Source of the DNA: Bacillus sp. ISL-37
Lineage (GTDB): Bacteria; Bacillota; Bacilli; Bacillales; Cytobacillaceae
Direction of reading: 5' to 3'
DNA length: 64,000 bases
Assembly: GCF_018613315.1 (NCBI RefSeq)
Contig: NZ_JAGGQL010000006.1
Span: 101,384-165,383, forward strand
Shown in pieces: positions 8,434-18,439 of the stretch (its first letter is position 1; every line of letters begins with the position of its first letter). The notes beneath the pieces were generated by a model. The model ran no database searches. It was not told where the DNA came from and saw nothing but the letters and a program-made list of their open reading frames with translations. Made by a program: the position numbers and the translations under genes.

Positions 8434-10104
8434 TTACATCTTCTCCGGAGCAGATACCCCAATTATTTCAAGTGCATTCTTCAAGGTGATCTGCGCTGTC
8501 TTGATCAGCGACAGGCGTGCCACTGTTCTTTCTTTATTGTCCAGATCCAATACTTTCTCAGCGTTGTAGAAGCTGTGGAATACGGATGCCAGTTCGAAAA
8601 TGTAGTTAGAGATTCGATGCGGCATGCGCTTCTGTGCTGCTTCGGCAACGGCCAGCGGGAATTCGCCTAGCTTTTTCAGCAGGTCGATTTCCTTCTCGGA
8701 CTGGATGTGCTTGAAATCTGCCTCGATGTCAAAAATCAAACCTTGCTCTGCTGCAGAACGCAGGATGCTGTTAATACGAGCATGTGCATACTGTGCGTAG
8801 AATACTGGGTTTTCATTGGACTGAGATACGGCCAAATCAAGGTCGAAGTCCATATGAGTGTCCGCGCTTCTCATTGCAAAGAAGTAACGGACTGCATCCA
8901 GGCCAACTTCATCAATCAGGTCACGCATGGTGACAGCCTTTCCTGTACGCTTGCTCATCTTCATCTTCTCGCCATTCTTGTACAGGTGGACAAGCTGGAT
9001 GATTTCAACTTCAAGCACATCCCGGCCATAGCCTAACGCCTCGATCGCTGCCTTCATACGAGGGATATAGCCATGGTGGTCCGCTCCCCAGATGTTGATC
9101 AGCTTTTCAAAACCACGCTCAAGCTTGTCCTTATGGTAAGCGATATCCGGCAGTAGGTACGTATAAGAGCCATCTTGCTTAATCAGTACGCGATCCTTGT
9201 CATCGCCAAGCTCTGTTGAACGGAACCAAGTCGCACCATCCTCTTCATATATATGGCCATTCGAACGCAGTGCATCAAGCGCCACGTCAATTTTTCCATT
9301 CTGGTAGAGAGAAGTTTCTGAGTACCAAACATCGAACTTTACACGGAAGTTCTCAAGGTCCTGCTTCAGCTTTTCCATTTCATATTTCAACCCGTACTCA
9401 CGGAAAGCATCGAAGCGTTCCTGATCAGGAACATTCACATACTTATCTCCGTACTCTTCAGCCAGGGTTTTCCCGATCCCGATGATATCCGCACCATGAT
9501 AACCATCCTCTGGCATCGGCTTGTCCATGCCAAGCGCCTGGAAGTAACGTGCCTCAACAGAAAGAGCCAAATTGTTAATCTGGTTTCCAGCGTCGTTGAT
9601 GTAATATTCACGAGATACATCATATCCAGCCTTAGCAAGCACATTGCACAGTGAATCACCGACAGCCGCGCCGCGCGCATGGCCAAGGTGAAGATCGCCA
9701 GTCGGGTTGGCAGAAACGAACTCGACCTGGATCTTCTGTCCGTTTCCTACATTCGATTCACCATAATTGTCGCCTGCTTCAAGGATTGCCGGAATCAAGT
9801 CCGTCAAATAGCTGTTATCCATGTAAAAGTTGATGAAGCCTGGTCCGGCGATTTCAATTTTCTCGATGGATGCTTTGCTTTTATCGAAGTTTTCGATTAG
9901 CTGCTCCGCAATCTGGCGAGGTGCTTTCTTCGCAACGCGCGCGAGCTGCATCGCCATATTCGTGGAGTAATCCCCGTGCGCTTTTTCCTTAGGCGTCTCT
10001 AAAATAACGGCCGGAATTTGCGCTTCCTCAGCTAGACCAGCTTTGATGATCGCCTGCTTGATTTCTTCCTTCAGCTTCAATTGAACTTGTTCAACTATAT
10101 TCAT
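8434..10104 (-). CDS. argS: Arginyl-tRNA synthetase
   Basis: Class I synthetase charging tRNA-Arg. The 556 residues contain the HIGH-type motif HLGH (in [12 protein letters not shown], about residues 132-143) and the KMSKS-type motif KMSKRTG near 380, then the all-helical DALR anticodon-binding domain. An N-terminal Add1 tRNA-binding domain precedes the catalytic core. The start overlaps the stop of ywiB by four bases (ATGA), so the two form one operon as in B. subtilis. No T-box leader is visible upstream of the pair. Confidence 0.96.
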   Translation of the reverse strand: MNIVEQVQLKLKEEIKQAIIKAGLAEEAQIPAVILETPKEKAHGDYSTNMAMQLARVAKKAPRQIAEQLIENFDKSKASIEKIEIAGPGFINFYMDNSYLTDLIPAILEAGDNYGESNVGNGQKIQVEFVSANPTGDLHLGHARGAAVGDSLCNVLAKAGYDVSREYYINDAGNQINNLALSVEARYFQALGMDKPMPEDGYHGADIIGIGKTLAEEYGDKYVNVPDQERFDAFREYGLKYEMEKLKQDLENFRVKFDVWYSETSLYQNGKIDVALDALRSNGHIYEEDGATWFRSTELGDDKDRVLIKQDGSYTYLLPDIAYHKDKLERGFEKLINIWGADHHGYIPRMKAAIEALGYGRDVLEVEIIQLVHLYKNGEKMKMSKRTGKAVTMRDLIDEVGLDAVRYFFAMRSADTHMDFDLDLAVSQSNENPVFYAQYAHARINSILRSAAEQGLIFDIEADFKHIQSEKEIDLLKKLGEFPLAVAEAAQKRMPHRISNYIFELASVFHSFYNAEKVLDLDNKERTVARLSLIKTAQITLKNALEIIGVSAPEKM

Positions 10105-10544
10105 TTGCCTTCCTCCTTATAATTGATCGTCAAATGGTATGTACCTGCAGTCGCGCCCTGTATCGCCATATCGTACAGCAAGTCCACATGGCCCTCCTGC
10201 TTTGTCTCGTTAAAATCAGTATCGAGCCGCTTCGTGAGCGCAGAAGTCTGCAGCAGCCCATATTGGGTCTGATAATTGCCCGGAGTTTTTTTATTCAGCA
10301 GAAAAAGAAGCCTCATCTTGATCGCACCGCTGCGCAAAATCAGCACTTCATCCCCTGATATTTTTACCGTCGTATGGACATCCCCTTCCTCCATCACTTC
10401 ATCATATTGGAGGTAAGAGCTGTTTGCCTTTTTATAGTATCGGCCAAAAGTGGTCAATTCAAAAGTTTCCTTCTCTTTGCCACTGTAAATCGCCGTTTTT
10501 ACCGTCACCTTGACAGGAATCTGATCAGCGGGTTTACTAGACAC
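10101..10544 (-). CDS. ywiB: YwiB family protein (DUF1934)
   Basis: Small conserved protein of unknown function, a predicted calycin-like beta-barrel, always upstream of argS in bacilli. The core from [10 protein letters not shown] to the C terminus aligns with B. subtilis YwiB. I chose GTG at 10544 (147 residues) because the frame upstream, open to 10595, is a decayed copy of the dispersed GC-rich repeat and YwiB is normally about 142 residues. A purine-rich AAAAGG precedes this GTG by 10 bases. A GTG nine bases further upstream is an alternative. Confidence 0.75.
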   Translation of the reverse strand: MSSKPADQIPVKVTVKTAIYSGKEKETFELTTFGRYYKKANSSYLQYDEVMEEGDVHTTVKISGDEVLILRSGAIKMRLLFLLNKKTPGNYQTQYGLLQTSALTKRLDTDFNETKQEGHVDLLYDMAIQGATAGTYHLTINYKEEGK

Positions 10545-10616
10545 CGTTAACACGCCCTTTTCTTGTCCAGCTTCAGCGCTTGTCGGTTTTGACAAAGTCG
10601 CCTGTGCTTTTCTATC
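10545..10616 (-). repeat. Decayed copy of dispersed GC-rich repeat
   Basis: On the minus strand the words GAAAAGC, CCGACAAGCGCTG and AGCTGGAC appear in the same order as in the intergenic elements at 23769-24003 and 42676-42915. The copy forms the immediate upstream region of ywiB and stays open in its frame. Confidence 0.6.
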
Positions 10617-10779
10617 TTCATTATAACTTTATAAGTATAAATATTCTCCTTTGAAAGTGCAAGGAGCGCAGAGGGAATTGCCATATGAATCATGAGGGAA
10701 ATTTAGGTATATACGTATAGGGTTAGTCCCCCTCTAAACCGGGTATTGATTATCAAAACCTTTTAAGGAGGTGGCATAC

Positions 10780-10932
10780 ATGAAAATCGAAGTTAAATGC
10801 GAAGTAGAAAACTGCAAATATTGGGCTGAAGGCGATCAATGTGTTGCCGATTCAATCCTTGTAGTAGCGAATACAGGAAAACAAGCACTAAATGAACGTG
10901 AAACCATTTGTGATACATTCGAAAAGATGTAA
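10780..10932 (+). CDS. Small DUF1540 protein
   Basis: A 50-residue protein with four cysteines spaced as in DUF1540 (Cys7, Cys12, Cys21, Cys44) around NCKYW and GDQC, suggesting a small metal-binding fold. The ATG follows a strong AAGGAGGTG. Such proteins are common in spore formers and have no assigned function. It stands alone, with a strong terminator directly after its stop. Confidence 0.85.
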   Translation: MKIEVKCEVENCKYWAEGDQCVADSILVVANTGKQALNERETICDTFEKM

Positions 10933-10967
10933 AAAAAAAACTGGATAGCGCTGCTGTCCAGTTTTTT
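10931..10967 (+). terminator. Terminator of the DUF1540 gene
   Basis: AAAACTGGA and TCCAGTTTT pair around a short GC-containing loop. A T-run follows on the plus strand and the A-run upstream allows use in both directions. Confidence 0.85.
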
Positions 10968-10968
10968 C

Positions 10969-11227
10969 ATTTCAAACTGAAGATTCTGCGGAAAAGTGTT
11001 GGAATTCAGTAAACTCTATCACCCTACTACCCAATATTTCGTTTCACCTTGAAAATTCCCGCGAAAAACCACCTTAATCCCTCAAACTCTTTTACGCTCC
11101 GACCCAATTTTTCATTTCAACTTGATAATTCCGCGAAAATCTTAGTTTATTCCGCGAAAAATCCTTTGGATTCCGCGAATTTCAGGCTTAATACCGCGAA
11201 CTGGAAATTATCCGCGATTTTTTCCAA
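10969..11227. repeat. 21-bp-period array, word CCGCGAA, with terminal hairpin
   Basis: CCGCG recurs at 11131, 11152, 11173, 11194 and 11212, mostly 21 bases apart, ending in a hairpin GAACTGGAAA ... TTTTTTCC. Upstream are three diverged longer copies starting near 10969, 11040 and 11113, each of the form TTTC-RTTTCA followed by a CGCGAA-like word. The array lies between the convergent DUF1540 and AtoE genes. Confidence 0.8.
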
Positions 11228-11230
11228 ATA

Positions 11231-11257
11231 GAAAAGGAGAAGCAATCTGCTCCTCCT
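11231..11257 (-). terminator. Terminator of the AtoE-type gene
   Basis: On the minus strand GGAGGAGCA pairs with TGCTTCTCC, followed by TTTT. It abuts the hairpin of the adjacent array. Confidence 0.75.
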
Positions 11258-11273
11258 CCTAAAAATCCCCTAA

Positions 11274-12593
11274 TTAGAAAAACAGCATTCCTGCCGAAAT
11301 AACGATACCCGAAACAATCAGTGTCAATACACAGTATCCCATGATATCCTTTGCTTTCAGTCCGGCAATCGCCAGTGCAGGCAATGCCCAGAATGGCTGG
11401 ATCAGGTTGGTCCACGCGTCGCCCCAGGCAACGGCCATCGCTGTTTTCGGGATGGATACTCCAAGGGTCTGGGCTGCTTCAAGCATGACTGGTGCCTGGA
11501 CCGCCCACTGTCCTCCGCCTGATGGAACGAAGAAGTTGACCAATCCCGCACTCAGAAAGGCGAAGAATGGGAATGTAAATTCATTCGAGATCGATACGAA
11601 TCCTTCTGACATAACAGCAGCCAGGCCAGATGCCGTCATCATCCCCATGATTCCCGCGTAAAAAGGGAATTGGATGATGATTCCGCTTGCCCCTTTTACC
11701 GCGTTCACGACCGCCTCAAGGAAACGCTTTGGCGTGCCATGGAACAGGATGCCGAGGAACAGGAACAGGAAGTTGACGATATCAAGATTTAGCTTAAATC
11801 CATTTGTAGCAAAATAGTAAAATAAGAACACAAGTCCAAGGATACCGGTCATCAATGAAACGATCCGGCTATTTTCCAGCTTTTCGGCAGGCGTCAATGC
11901 TCCCTGCTCGAGGGCCGCAGCCTGTACGTCATTCTCCAGCAATACAGGGTCGACCGTCACTGTTTGATCCTTCGACGGCATCATCAGGCGGTTAACAACT
12001 GGCAATACGAGAAGCAAGATTAAGATAATGAGTAGATTGAAGCCGGCAAAAATCGTTTGATCTGTCGAGATGATACCAATCAAATCCTGCGAGAAGTGGC
12101 CTTCTGTCGCGATTGTCAGTGGAATTGAACCCGAAATACCGCCATGCCATACGATGAATCCTGCGTAAGCGCTTGCAATTAACAGCCTGTAATCCACGTT
12201 CTTAACCTTTTTCGCTAGTTCCTTCGCAAATAACGCTCCAATGACCAACCCAAATCCCCAGTTAATCAAGCTGGCAATCATGGATACAACCGTGACAATG
12301 ACGATCGCCTGCCCTGGAGATTTCGCAAGTGAAGCAAGTGCTCCCAGACCCTTTTTAAATACATTGCTGCTCGCGAGCACATGACCTGTAACCAGGACAA
12401 GCACCATCTGCATCGAGAACGTCAGCAATCCCCAGAATCCTCCGCCCCAATGCTGAACCATCTGGTACGGACCGCTGTCGGTAAAAATAAGGCCTAATCC
12501 AAATACAACAAAAGTTAAGATGATGACAAATAGAAACGGATCAGGCAAATAACGCTGCATGATGCGGTTGAAAAAAGAAACCAACATTTTCAT
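11274..12593 (-). CDS. atoE: Short-chain fatty acid transporter, AtoE family
   Basis: Integral membrane protein of 439 residues with about 10-12 hydrophobic helices across its length. It has the family N terminus (FNRIMQRYLPDPFLFVIILT) and the conserved FFVPSGGGQWAVQAP segment near residue 350. AtoE carriers import acetoacetate or butyrate, which fits the beta-oxidation genes at the left of the window. ATG behind AAAGGAGG. Not adjacent to any CoA-transferase gene, so the substrate stays open. Inverted repeats in the upstream gap suggest a specific regulator. Confidence 0.85.
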   Translation of the reverse strand: MKMLVSFFNRIMQRYLPDPFLFVIILTFVVFGLGLIFTDSGPYQMVQHWGGGFWGLLTFSMQMVLVLVTGHVLASSNVFKKGLGALASLAKSPGQAIVIVTVVSMIASLINWGFGLVIGALFAKELAKKVKNVDYRLLIASAYAGFIVWHGGISGSIPLTIATEGHFSQDLIGIISTDQTIFAGFNLLIILILLLVLPVVNRLMMPSKDQTVTVDPVLLENDVQAAALEQGALTPAEKLENSRIVSLMTGILGLVFLFYYFATNGFKLNLDIVNFLFLFLGILFHGTPKRFLEAVVNAVKGASGIIIQFPFYAGIMGMMTASGLAAVMSEGFVSISNEFTFPFFAFLSAGLVNFFVPSGGGQWAVQAPVMLEAAQTLGVSIPKTAMAVAWGDAWTNLIQPFWALPALAIAGLKAKDIMGYCVLTLIVSGIVISAGMLFF

Positions 12594-12613
12594 CCTTTTT
12601 ACCTCCTTTTTAT

Positions 12614-12679
12614 TAGTTACTTACATAATCTTTATATTTTCTATATTATTCAGAATTTCCCTTCCTATGAAAGTAACTA
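12614..12679 (-). promoter_or_regulatory. Separated inverted repeats upstream of the AtoE gene
   Basis: TAGTTACTT (12614-12622) and AAGTAACTA (12671-12679) are perfect complements, and a further TAGTAAC lies at 12681. The arms may be operator half-sites for an unknown regulator of the AtoE gene. No regulator gene is next to it. Confidence 0.4.
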
Positions 12680-12707
12680 TTAGTAACAGGTCTTTATTTT
12701 TTTACAC

Positions 12708-12739
12708 AAAAAAACGCCCCCCTTTTAAAAAAGGGAGCG
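12708..12739 (-). terminator. Terminator of speB
   Basis: On the minus strand CGCTCCCTTTT pairs with AAAAGGGGGGCG and seven T follow. Confidence 0.85.
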
Positions 12740-12754
12740 AAGCGGCAACTAATT

Positions 12755-13627
12755 TTATTTTACAAAACCAAGCAGCATTTCACGGATGATTTTGCTTGCT
12801 GTGTTTGCTGTCATTTCGGATGTATCATAGATTGGCGCGACTTCGACAAGGTCTGCACCGACTACGTTCACGCCTGAGTTTGCGATTGCATGGATCGATG
12901 CAAGCAGCTCTTTGGAAGTGATTCCGCCAGCGTCGACTGTTCCTGTTCCAGGTGCATGTGCAGGATCAAGTACGTCAATGTCGATCGTGACATATACCGG
13001 ACGGCCAGCTAGCTTAGGCAATACTTCCTTTAAAGGCTCGAGAACCTCAAACTTGGAAATATGCATGCCCACTTCCTTCGCCCACTGGAATTCTTCTTTC
13101 ATTCCAGAGCGGATTCCGAATGAATAGACATTTTTCGGTCCAATGTGCTCGGCAATCTTGCGGATTGGCGTTGAGTGGGACAATGGCTCGCCTTCATAGT
13201 GTTCACGCAGGTCTGTATGGGCGTCAAAGTGGATAATGGCAAGGTCTTCATATCTTTTCGCAACTGCCTTCATGACCGGCCATGATACCAGGTGCTCGCC
13301 GCCCATTCCAAGCGGGAACTTCTCTTCAGCCAAAAGCTTGTCCACGTATTCCTCGATCAAATCAAGGCTTTTCTGTGCATTCCCGAATGGCAGCGGAATA
13401 TCTCCTGCATCGAAATAGTTAAGATCAGCCATCTCGCGATCAAGATAGGGGCTGTATTCTTCAAGGCCAATCGACACCTCACGGATGCGGGTTGGGCCAA
13501 AACGTGAACCCGGACGGTAGCTGACTGTCCAGTCCATTGGCATACCGTAAAGTACTGCCTTGCTTTCTTCAAAATTAGAATGGCTGCCGATAAACACATT
13601 GCCTGAATATGCTTCATCAAAACGCAT
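12755..13627 (-). CDS. speB: Agmatinase
   Basis: Binuclear Mn ureohydrolase converting agmatine to putrescine and urea. Metal-binding motifs HFDAHTDLR and TIDIDVLDPAHAPGTGT are intact, as is GGEHLVSWP. The start at 13627 (MRFDEAYSG) gives 290 residues, equal to B. subtilis SpeB, and follows AAAGAGGTG; six extra in-frame codons upstream have no ribosome binding site. It lies 82 bases after speE and completes the arginine-agmatine-putrescine-spermidine route with it. Confidence 0.96.
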   Translation of the reverse strand: MRFDEAYSGNVFIGSHSNFEESKAVLYGMPMDWTVSYRPGSRFGPTRIREVSIGLEEYSPYLDREMADLNYFDAGDIPLPFGNAQKSLDLIEEYVDKLLAEEKFPLGMGGEHLVSWPVMKAVAKRYEDLAIIHFDAHTDLREHYEGEPLSHSTPIRKIAEHIGPKNVYSFGIRSGMKEEFQWAKEVGMHISKFEVLEPLKEVLPKLAGRPVYVTIDIDVLDPAHAPGTGTVDAGGITSKELLASIHAIANSGVNVVGADLVEVAPIYDTSEMTANTASKIIREMLLGFVK

Positions 13628-13709
13628 TCCCAACACCTCTTTCAATTTATTTTTTTACAGTAAAATGGCCCCCGGATTTGCCGGGAAGCCGAATAAATAT
13701 TGTGCTGAA

Positions 13710-14537
13710 TTATTTTACAAGGTCGCCAACGAATTTAGGCAATACAAAAGCTGCTTTGTGAAGCTCTTTCGTGTAGTACTTTGTTTCGATATCGTGGAAG
13801 CGGTCCTCGCTCACTTCTAGTGGATCGTGCTTCTTTGACCCAAGTGTGAATGCCCACATTCCGCTTGGGTATGTTGGGATGTTTGCAATGTAAAGGCGTG
13901 TGATCGGGAAGATTTCCTTAACATCCTTCTGTACATTGCGGATAAGGTCAGCCTTGAACCATGGGTTGTCAGACTGGGCAACGAAAATTCCGTCTTCCTT
14001 CAACGCTTTTGAGATTCCAGCATAGAAGCCTTTTGTAAACAGGTTTACTGCCGGTCCAACTGGTTCCGTAGAGTCAACCATGATGACATCGTACTGGTTT
14101 TCGCTTTCCGCGATATGCATGAATCCGTCGCCAACCTGAACATCAACGCGAGGATCATCTAACTTGCCTGCGATTTCTGGCAGATATTTCTTAGAGTACT
14201 CGATGACCTTACCATCGATATCAACAAGAGTCGCCTTTTTCACGCTAGGGTGCTTAAGCACTTCACGGATAACGCCTCCATCTCCGCCTCCAACAACTAG
14301 TACATGCTCAGGATTTGGGTGAGTGAACAATGGAATATGCGCAACCATCTCATGGTAAACGAACTCATCTTTAACAGAAGTCATGACCATGTCATCAAGA
14401 AGAAGCATATTGCCCCACTCTTCTGTTTCCACCATATCAAGCTTCTGGAATTCTGTCTGTTCTGTATGTAACGTCTTGTTCACTTTCATTGTAATACCAA
14501 AGTTCTCTGTCTGTTTTTCTGTAAACCAAAGACCCAT
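13710..14537 (-). CDS. speE: Spermidine synthase
   Basis: Transfers aminopropyl from decarboxylated S-adenosylmethionine to putrescine. The 275 residues hold the nucleotide motif [13 protein letters not shown] (about 80-92), the catalytic aspartate segment [15 protein letters not shown] and the N-terminal [12 protein letters not shown] region. ATG behind AAGGAAG. A short hairpin without a strong T-run (about 13655-13680) separates it from speB, so the pair is probably cotranscribed with some attenuation, as in B. subtilis. Confidence 0.96.
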   Translation of the reverse strand: MGLWFTEKQTENFGITMKVNKTLHTEQTEFQKLDMVETEEWGNMLLLDDMVMTSVKDEFVYHEMVAHIPLFTHPNPEHVLVVGGGDGGVIREVLKHPSVKKATLVDIDGKVIEYSKKYLPEIAGKLDDPRVDVQVGDGFMHIAESENQYDVIMVDSTEPVGPAVNLFTKGFYAGISKALKEDGIFVAQSDNPWFKADLIRNVQKDVKEIFPITRLYIANIPTYPSGMWAFTLGSKKHDPLEVSEDRFHDIETKYYTKELHKAAFVLPKFVGDLVK

Positions 14538-14809
14538 TTTTCTTCCTTCCTTTCGGCAAAAAAATTTCCGTTATGATGCGGCGAATTTCAGGCAATGGAC
14601 TGATGAACTGTCCAAATTTATATAGTGCAAGCATGACGCGCTCATATTATTTTTTATACTTCCCCAACATCACAAATACAAACATCAGAAAAAGTATAGT
14701 TGAATCTAGCAAAAATGCAAGCAAAATTTAATGATCTTTGATTCTATGTTTAAAATCTGGTGTTTTTTTTCATACTGATAATATCTATCTTTTTTTAGGA
14801 GGAAGCATT

Positions 14810-16873
14810 ATGGAGCTGATGACAGACCAGCGATTTCGCAAGACGATTAAATATTTGCGTGCTTTGATTTTCTTCGGGCTTGCAGGACTTGCTTTGGCGA
14901 CTGTACTCTACTTTTCCCTGATTGGGTATGCGAAGCTTCAGGGTCCGCCTCCTCTGGCCGTGCCGCAATCGACCTTGTTCTTTTCTGATGATGGTACGGT
15001 GATTGGTGAGAGCCATTCCGGCCAGAAACGCTATTGGGTTGCGCTCAAGGATATATCGCCTCATTTAATCAATGCGACGATTTCTATAGAGGATAAAACC
15101 TTTTTTACCCATAATGGGTTTGATTATAAGCGGATTGCTGGTGCTGCGCTTGCTGACTTGAAGGCGATGGCCAAGGTTCAGGGTGCGAGCACGATCACTC
15201 AGCAATATGCAAGGAATCTTTATCTGGAACATGATAAGACTTGGAAACGGAAAGCGACAGAAGCGCTTTACACTTTGCGCCTTGAGATGAATTATTCCAA
15301 GGATGAGATCCTCGAAGGCTATCTAAATACGATTTATTATGGCAATGGTGCATACGGCATCCAGGCAGCAAGCCGTTATTATTTTGGCAAGGACGCGAAG
15401 GATTTATCCCTGGCGGAAGCTTCCATGCTGGCAGGAATCCCGAAAGGTCCCAGCATTTACTCGCCTTTCGCCTCTATGGAAAAAGCAAAGCAGCGTCAGC
15501 GGACCATTTTAAATACGATGAAGACAAACGGTTATATCACTGAACTTGCCGCGCAAAAAGCGAGCATTGAAAAACTGAAGCTTGTCGGAGAGCATCAGCA
15601 TTCACGGATTGGAGCGGCTCCATACTTCCAGGACGCTGTCCAGAATGCGCTTAAGAATTCATTAAATTTCGATGACCGGACCATTTCGCTCGGCGGATTA
15701 AGGGTTTATACGACACTTAATCTTGACCAGCAGGAAATCGCGGAACAATCGATCGATAAAATGATTGCTTCCGATTCAGAAATCCAGGCTGGCTTTGTGG
15801 CGATGAACCCGAAGAATGGGCACGTGGTGGCGCTTGTCGGTGGCAGGAATTATGAGGAGAGTCCGTTCAACCGTGCTGTGCAGGCTGTCAGGCAGCCAGG
15901 TTCGACAATGAAACCGATCCTGTATTATGCGGCACTCGAGAATGGCTTCACCCCATCGTCCACAATGAAAAGCCAGCTGACAACGTTCATGTTCGATGAT
16001 GGACGTTCTGAATATACGCCGCATAACTTTAACAATAAATACGCTGAAGATGATATTACGATGGCACAGGCTTTGGCGTTGTCGGATAATGTATACGCCG
16101 TGAAAACCCATCTGTTCCTGGGGGAAGAAACTCTCGTTGAAACAGCAAAACGTTTTGGAATCAAGTCGGATATGGACGAGGTTCCGTCGCTTGCCCTTGG
16201 CACATCAGGCGTCAGGGTAATTGATATGGCCAATGCCTACAGTATTTTAGCGAATGGCGGCAAAAAAGTAGATCCCGTGCTGGTTAAAAGGGTCGAAAAC
16301 CATAAGGGTGAAGTGATATACGAGCATAAGACTGAAAAAGCTGAGGTATTGAAGCCGGAACTCGCCTCGGTGATGACCCATATGCTGACAGGCATTTTTG
16401 ATAAAAAACTCAATGGCTATTCTTCTGTTACAGGCAGCACGCTGATTAAAAAGATGACACGGCCGTACGCGGCTAAGTCGGGGACGACCGAAACGGACAG
16501 TTGGATGATCGGCTATACCCCTCAGCTTGTTTCTGCTGTTTGGACAGGGTACGATAAAGGCAAGCCCATTGAACTGACAGTGGAGAAATCTTATGCGAAG
16601 AATATCTGGCTCGATTTTATGGAAAAATCACTTGATAATGAGCCTGCGAAAAAATTCAAGGCAGCGAAAGGTACTGTTGCCGTCTATGTTGACCCTGCCA
16701 GTGGCAAGCTCGCTTCTGACGGATGTCCGGTAAAAAGGCTGACATTATTCGCTGCAGGTACAGAGCCTACTGAATACTGCACAGATCATTTGGATCATGA
16801 AGAGCATAAGGAAGAAAAGCCTAAGAAGGAAAAGGAAAAGAAGCCTTGGTACAAGCGGATTTTCGGGTTATAG
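14810..16873 (+). CDS. pbpG: Class A penicillin-binding protein
   Basis: Bifunctional peptidoglycan synthase outside one N-terminal membrane helix (about residues 20-42). The glycosyltransferase domain has IEDKTFFTHNGFDYKRI and GASTITQQYARN. The transpeptidase domain has the SxxK motif STMK, the SDN motif and KSGTTETDSW. The start at 14810 follows AGGAGGAAGC and gives 687 residues, against 691 for B. subtilis PbpG; the frame is open upstream but lacks a ribosome binding site. Position opposite speE/speB matches B. subtilis, where pbpG is forespore-expressed and acts in spore cortex assembly. The tail is lysine-rich. Confidence 0.92.
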   Translation: MELMTDQRFRKTIKYLRALIFFGLAGLALATVLYFSLIGYAKLQGPPPLAVPQSTLFFSDDGTVIGESHSGQKRYWVALKDISPHLINATISIEDKTFFTHNGFDYKRIAGAALADLKAMAKVQGASTITQQYARNLYLEHDKTWKRKATEALYTLRLEMNYSKDEILEGYLNTIYYGNGAYGIQAASRYYFGKDAKDLSLAEASMLAGIPKGPSIYSPFASMEKAKQRQRTILNTMKTNGYITELAAQKASIEKLKLVGEHQHSRIGAAPYFQDAVQNALKNSLNFDDRTISLGGLRVYTTLNLDQQEIAEQSIDKMIASDSEIQAGFVAMNPKNGHVVALVGGRNYEESPFNRAVQAVRQPGSTMKPILYYAALENGFTPSSTMKSQLTTFMFDDGRSEYTPHNFNNKYAEDDITMAQALALSDNVYAVKTHLFLGEETLVETAKRFGIKSDMDEVPSLALGTSGVRVIDMANAYSILANGGKKVDPVLVKRVENHKGEVIYEHKTEKAEVLKPELASVMTHMLTGIFDKKLNGYSSVTGSTLIKKMTRPYAAKSGTTETDSWMIGYTPQLVSAVWTGYDKGKPIELTVEKSYAKNIWLDFMEKSLDNEPAKKFKAAKGTVAVYVDPASGKLASDGCPVKRLTLFAAGTEPTEYCTDHLDHEEHKEEKPKKEKEKKPWYKRIFGL

Positions 16874-16946
16874 AACATCCTATATACCATACGGTGTCAA
16901 CAACAATTATCTCACTATAATAAGAAAAAGTTCTTCTTTTCAAAAG

Positions 16947-16978
16947 AAAAACCCCGGAAGCAAGCCTCCGGGGTTTTT
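16947..16978 (+). terminator. Terminator of pbpG
   Basis: AAACCCCGGA and TCCGGGGTTT pair perfectly around a short loop, followed by T residues. The A-run on the other side would also let it act on ywhD transcripts. Confidence 0.9.
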
Positions 16979-17112
16979 CTCGTCCTAGCATAAAATGTGT
17001 TTTACGCTGATATCAGTTTACTTTTTTTATTGAATTTGAGCAAGCCAGATATTGTCACTTGCTGTTAAATGTCACAATTTAGACAAATTATTAGGAGAAT
17101 TATCCAAATATA

Positions 17113-17625
17113 TTAATTGGCTAATAAATCACTCTTTAGCTTGTCTTCAGAACGTTCCCACATTCCCGGATCATGATTTTTCAGGAAATCAGCTAGGATC
17201 TGTTTTGATTTTTCATCCATATGGTCCACAATGATATGGCGCTTGATAGACTTATCAAGACGGTTCACATGTTCAGGCAGCAATTTGTAGCCGCGGCGGA
17301 TTTCGCGGTTGACGGTCATTTCACAAGCTGTGACACCTGCATAATAAGGACCTTCTTCCTTCCTGTCAATCGTCACCCAGACTACCCAATATGGCTTTGC
17401 ATCAGGCACTTCATTTCGGTCAGGGAGAAACTTGATCCCTTTCTCAACAGCACTGCGCGCGTGCATCGCACCAACTTCTACAGCTGCCTCGCCCGCATCC
17501 ACGTCAATGATGACCGGCGAAACATTATCAAGTGTGAGAACACCTTTTCCAAAGCCCTTATGACCGTCCATCGGGTCATTTTTGATAATATTGAAGCCAA
17601 TATTCTTGCCCTTTTTTTCTTCCAT
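17113..17625 (-). CDS. ywhD: YwhD family protein
   Basis: A 170-residue conserved protein of Bacillaceae with no assigned function. No signal peptide or membrane helix is visible; the C terminus is helical and charged. It lies 23 bases downstream of the M50 protease gene ywhC with ATG behind AAGGAGG, so the two form an operon, as in B. subtilis. Confidence 0.88.
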   Translation of the reverse strand: MEEKKGKNIGFNIIKNDPMDGHKGFGKGVLTLDNVSPVIIDVDAGEAAVEVGAMHARSAVEKGIKFLPDRNEVPDAKPYWVVWVTIDRKEEGPYYAGVTACEMTVNREIRRGYKLLPEHVNRLDKSIKRHIIVDHMDEKSKQILADFLKNHDPGMWERSEDKLKSDLLAN

Positions 17626-17648
17626 GTTGGAAACCTCCTTAAAATGTA

Positions 17649-18287
17649 TCAGAAAAATAGATTGTATATTCCATCAGTCACAGCCGGAATCAAGTAGTGG
17701 AAAATCGGCTGGATTGTATATTGGTCAAGGGGCGTAATCACAAGTATCAAGAAAATGATCGATCCATACGCTTCATACTGGGTCATTTTTGCCCTGATGT
17801 CCGCTGGTGCCAGGTCCTCGATGATTCGGTAACCATCAAGCGGTGGGAACGGCAATAGGTTGAAGACGAACAGCATCGCATTCAGTCCGATAAAGATATT
17901 CAGGAAGTCCAGGAAAAACTCTGGAACCCCGGGCGCCAATCCAAGCATCACAAATATGTACCAGATGGCAAATGCCAGGAAGACAAGAATAAGATTGCTT
18001 ACTGGCCCGGCAACCGACACGAGCACTCCGGCAAGCTTTGGATTTTTGAACATGAAGCGATTGACCGGAACCGGTCTTGCCCAGCCGAATCCAGCGATGA
18101 AAATCAAGATAGTACCCAGCGGGTCCAGATGCTTGATTGGATTCAGAGTCAACCGCCCCTGTCTCTGGGCGGTCGGGTCGCCAAATTTATACGCAACCCA
18201 AGCGTGCGCGAATTCATGGACCGCGAAAGCGATCATTAATGCGGCAGCCACATACGGAATTTCCTCTAACGAATAGGGTAAGCTCAC
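17649..18287 (-). CDS. ywhC: Site-2 type intramembrane metalloprotease (M50)
   Basis: Predicted zinc protease within the membrane, 212 residues with about five hydrophobic segments. The HExxH motif is HEFAH near residue 24 and the second metal-ligand region NLLPFPPLDG is near residue 145. It lacks a PDZ domain, as in the short YwhC group. The start is GTG behind AAGGGG. Its substrate is unknown. It is followed by ywhD and divergent from ywhB. Confidence 0.9.
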   Translation of the reverse strand: MSLPYSLEEIPYVAAALMIAFAVHEFAHAWVAYKFGDPTAQRQGRLTLNPIKHLDPLGTILIFIAGFGWARPVPVNRFMFKNPKLAGVLVSVAGPVSNLILVFLAFAIWYIFVMLGLAPGVPEFFLDFLNIFIGLNAMLFVFNLLPFPPLDGYRIIEDLAPADIRAKMTQYEAYGSIIFLILVITPLDQYTIQPIFHYLIPAVTDGIYNLFF

Positions 18288-18439
18288 ATTCCATTCCCCT
18301 TTTTATCTTTTCTCTAAAGTATAACTCATTCTTGTTGTAATGTGAAAAAGACAATCTTCCACCGAACTTGCGAATTTTCGCGAATTATGAAAAACTCAAT
18401 TTAGATTTACATATCTATCATTTTAAGGAGGCAAAACAA

